A DNA stretch of 23,611 nucleotides, taken from assembly GCA_945949655.1 (NCBI GenBank), contig CAMFFG010000001.1, positions 1 to 23,611 of the forward strand. Direction: 5' to 3'. The position numbers and the translations under genes were made by a program. Position 1 is the first letter of the stretch. Each line of letters opens with the position of its first letter. Shown one piece after another: positions 22,813 to 23,611 of this stretch. The notes under the pieces are model-generated. The model was not told where the DNA came from and did no database searches. It worked only from the letters and a program-made list of their open reading frames with translations. This stretch comes from an uncultured Peptococcaceae bacterium (GTDB lineage Bacteria; Bacillota; Peptococcia; Peptococcales; Peptococcaceae).

Positions 22813-23611
22813 TCACCTCGTAAGTACTGTTGAAATTGAATGAATAATGTCTCCTGCTTTGCTACTTACTTCTCCAATGGTCACTGCTACTTCCTGTCCA
22901 GCCAGGCCGTGCAGATACACGGCACAGCAGCATGCCTCATCAGGCTGCATACCTTGTGCCAGAAAAGCACCGATCATACCGGCCAGCACATCGCCGCTGC
23001 CAGCAACCGCCAACGCCGGACTGTCCGTCACATTCATATAAAGTTTTCCATTGGGTGTAGCGATAATCGTATTGGCACCCTTCAGCACCAGCCACACCTT
23101 GCGTTTTTCGGCAAACTCCTGGGCCACTGCCAGACGGTTATTTTGAATATAGCTGGTCTCCAGGCCAATCAGCCGCGCCATCTCGCCAGGGTGTGGCGTC
23201 AGAACAACGGGGCCTTTGGCCTCGCCCACCAGATCCATCCAGGCGTCCGCTGCGTTCAGACCATCTGCATCAATGACAACAGCACAACGACTGGACTGCA
23301 GGATCTCCCGTATCACCAGTCCGGTTCCTTCGCCGCTGCCCATACCGGGACCTGCCACAATCGCTTTTTTATTGCGCAACAGCTCCTGCAATCGTTCCAG
23401 ACTCTCCGCACTGAACTGATTGCCTCCAGGCAAAGGCTGTACCATAGCTTCCGGCACATTCACCGCTACATGGAGCTGCACCGTCTCCGGCACAGCACAG
23501 GTCAAAAGACCGATACCAGCCCGCAGCGCAGACTGTGCAGTTAATGTGATAGCACCGCTCATTCCCATAGAACCGCCCACTGCCAGCAGATGCCCATAGC
23601 TGCCTTTGTGG
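22813..23611 (-). CDS. nnr: NAD(P)H-hydrate dehydratase domain of Nnr, 5' part beyond the window
   Basis: The frame is open to the right edge: the last codons read HKGSYGHLLAVGG, the family's HKGxYGHxLxxGG signature, so the ATG at 23580 is internal. The visible 265 or so residues form the ribokinase-like ADP-dependent (S)-NAD(P)H-hydrate dehydratase domain. It contains AIVAGPGMGSGEGT (phosphate binding), VVIDADGLNA, VVLTPHPGEMARL, LVLKGANTII, and near the end AVAGSGDVLAGMIGAFLAQG with the catalytic GSGD. The enzyme repairs damaged NADH/NADPH. The N-terminal epimerase domain of bifunctional Nnr would lie outside the window. It precedes alr by six bases in the same operon. Confidence 0.95.
   Translation of the reverse strand, partial: HKGSYGHLLAVGGSMGMSGAITLTAQSALRAGIGLLTCAVPETVQLHVAVNVPEAMVQPLPGGNQFSAESLERLQELLRNKKAIVAGPGMGSGEGTGLVIREILQSSRCAVVIDADGLNAADAWMDLVGEAKGPVVLTPHPGEMARLIGLETSYIQNNRLAVAQEFAEKRKVWLVLKGANTIIATPNGKLYMNVTDSPALAVAGSGDVLAGMIGAFLAQGMQPDEACCCAVYLHGLAGQEVAVTIGEVSSKAGDIIHSISTVLTR

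Noticed and set aside
22840..23544. 234-codon plus-strand frame opposite nnr
   Set aside because: It is antisense to a well-conserved NAD(P)H-hydrate dehydratase domain and has no start signal. It is rich in His, Gln and Arg, as expected for a shadow.
1..23611. Search for CRISPR arrays, transposase genes, phage genes and tRNA or rRNA genes
   Set aside because: No regularly spaced direct repeats, no transposase or integrase motifs, no terminal repeats of insertion sequences and no structural RNA signatures were seen.

Overview
The window reads as part of a low-to-mid GC chromosome from the Bacillota. Evidence: ribosome-binding sites of the AGGAGG type, many hairpin-plus-T-run terminators, a BirA with an N-terminal regulatory helix-turn-helix, a nnr-alr-endoA gene order, an alpha/beta small acid-soluble spore protein (SASP) and a YtxC-like sporulation protein. 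The organism is therefore probably an endospore former or a recent descendant of one. ATP-type PEP carboxykinase plus two SLC13-type anion carriers would suit an anaerobe that handles dicarboxylates, for example a member of the Negativicutes, but that placement is only an inference. I see no insertion sequence, prophage, CRISPR array, tRNA or rRNA gene.

Layout. 1-357: 3' end of an SLC13-type carrier (+), with its terminator. 688-4027 (-): an HD-domain hydrolase, a ferredoxin-nitroreductase fusion protein and pckA, each with its own promoter. 4357-5289 (-): two consecutive membrane-anchored proteins with DnaJ-type CxxCxGxG zinc motifs but no J domain. 5411-6412 (-): birA, divergent from rpmB (+). 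6933-7604 (+): an unrecognised 223-residue protein, convergent with a ferritin gene (7860-8364, -) that is broken by a frameshift. 8531-9037 (-): the SASP behind a candidate forespore-type promoter, and a small repeat-rich hydrophilic protein. 9348-10951: two convergent TauE/SafE-type carriers separated by a perfect 27-bp hairpin. 11132-11986 (-): YtxC-like. 12201-12851 (+): a DUF1847 cysteine-rich protein. 13020-17598 (-): a cassette of an alkaline-phosphatase-superfamily hydrolase, an SLC13 carrier and a LysR regulator. 17861-23611 (-): a tight operon of nnr, alr, endoA (MazF type), tex and an amidohydrolase, ending in a strong terminator.

How the genes fit together. The nnr-alr-endoA-tex run is a housekeeping operon (metabolite repair, D-alanine supply, mRNA interferase, transcription accessory factor). 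The amidohydrolase rides on it by a 4-nt start/stop overlap. The hydrolase-carrier-LysR run looks like a small accessory catabolic or uptake unit whose substrate cannot be read from sequence. 

Most unusual points: the ferritin frameshift, which removes a short stretch where relatives carry a metal-ligand Glu; the J-less zinc-motif membrane protein pair with a palindrome on its promoter; the 95-nt overlap of endoA and tex with no antitoxin gene; the 27-bp and 16-bp perfect intergenic hairpins; and the repeat-rich protein beside the SASP. I found no clear multi-gene system that I would call undescribed. The zinc-motif pair and the hydrolase-carrier-LysR cassette are the best candidates.
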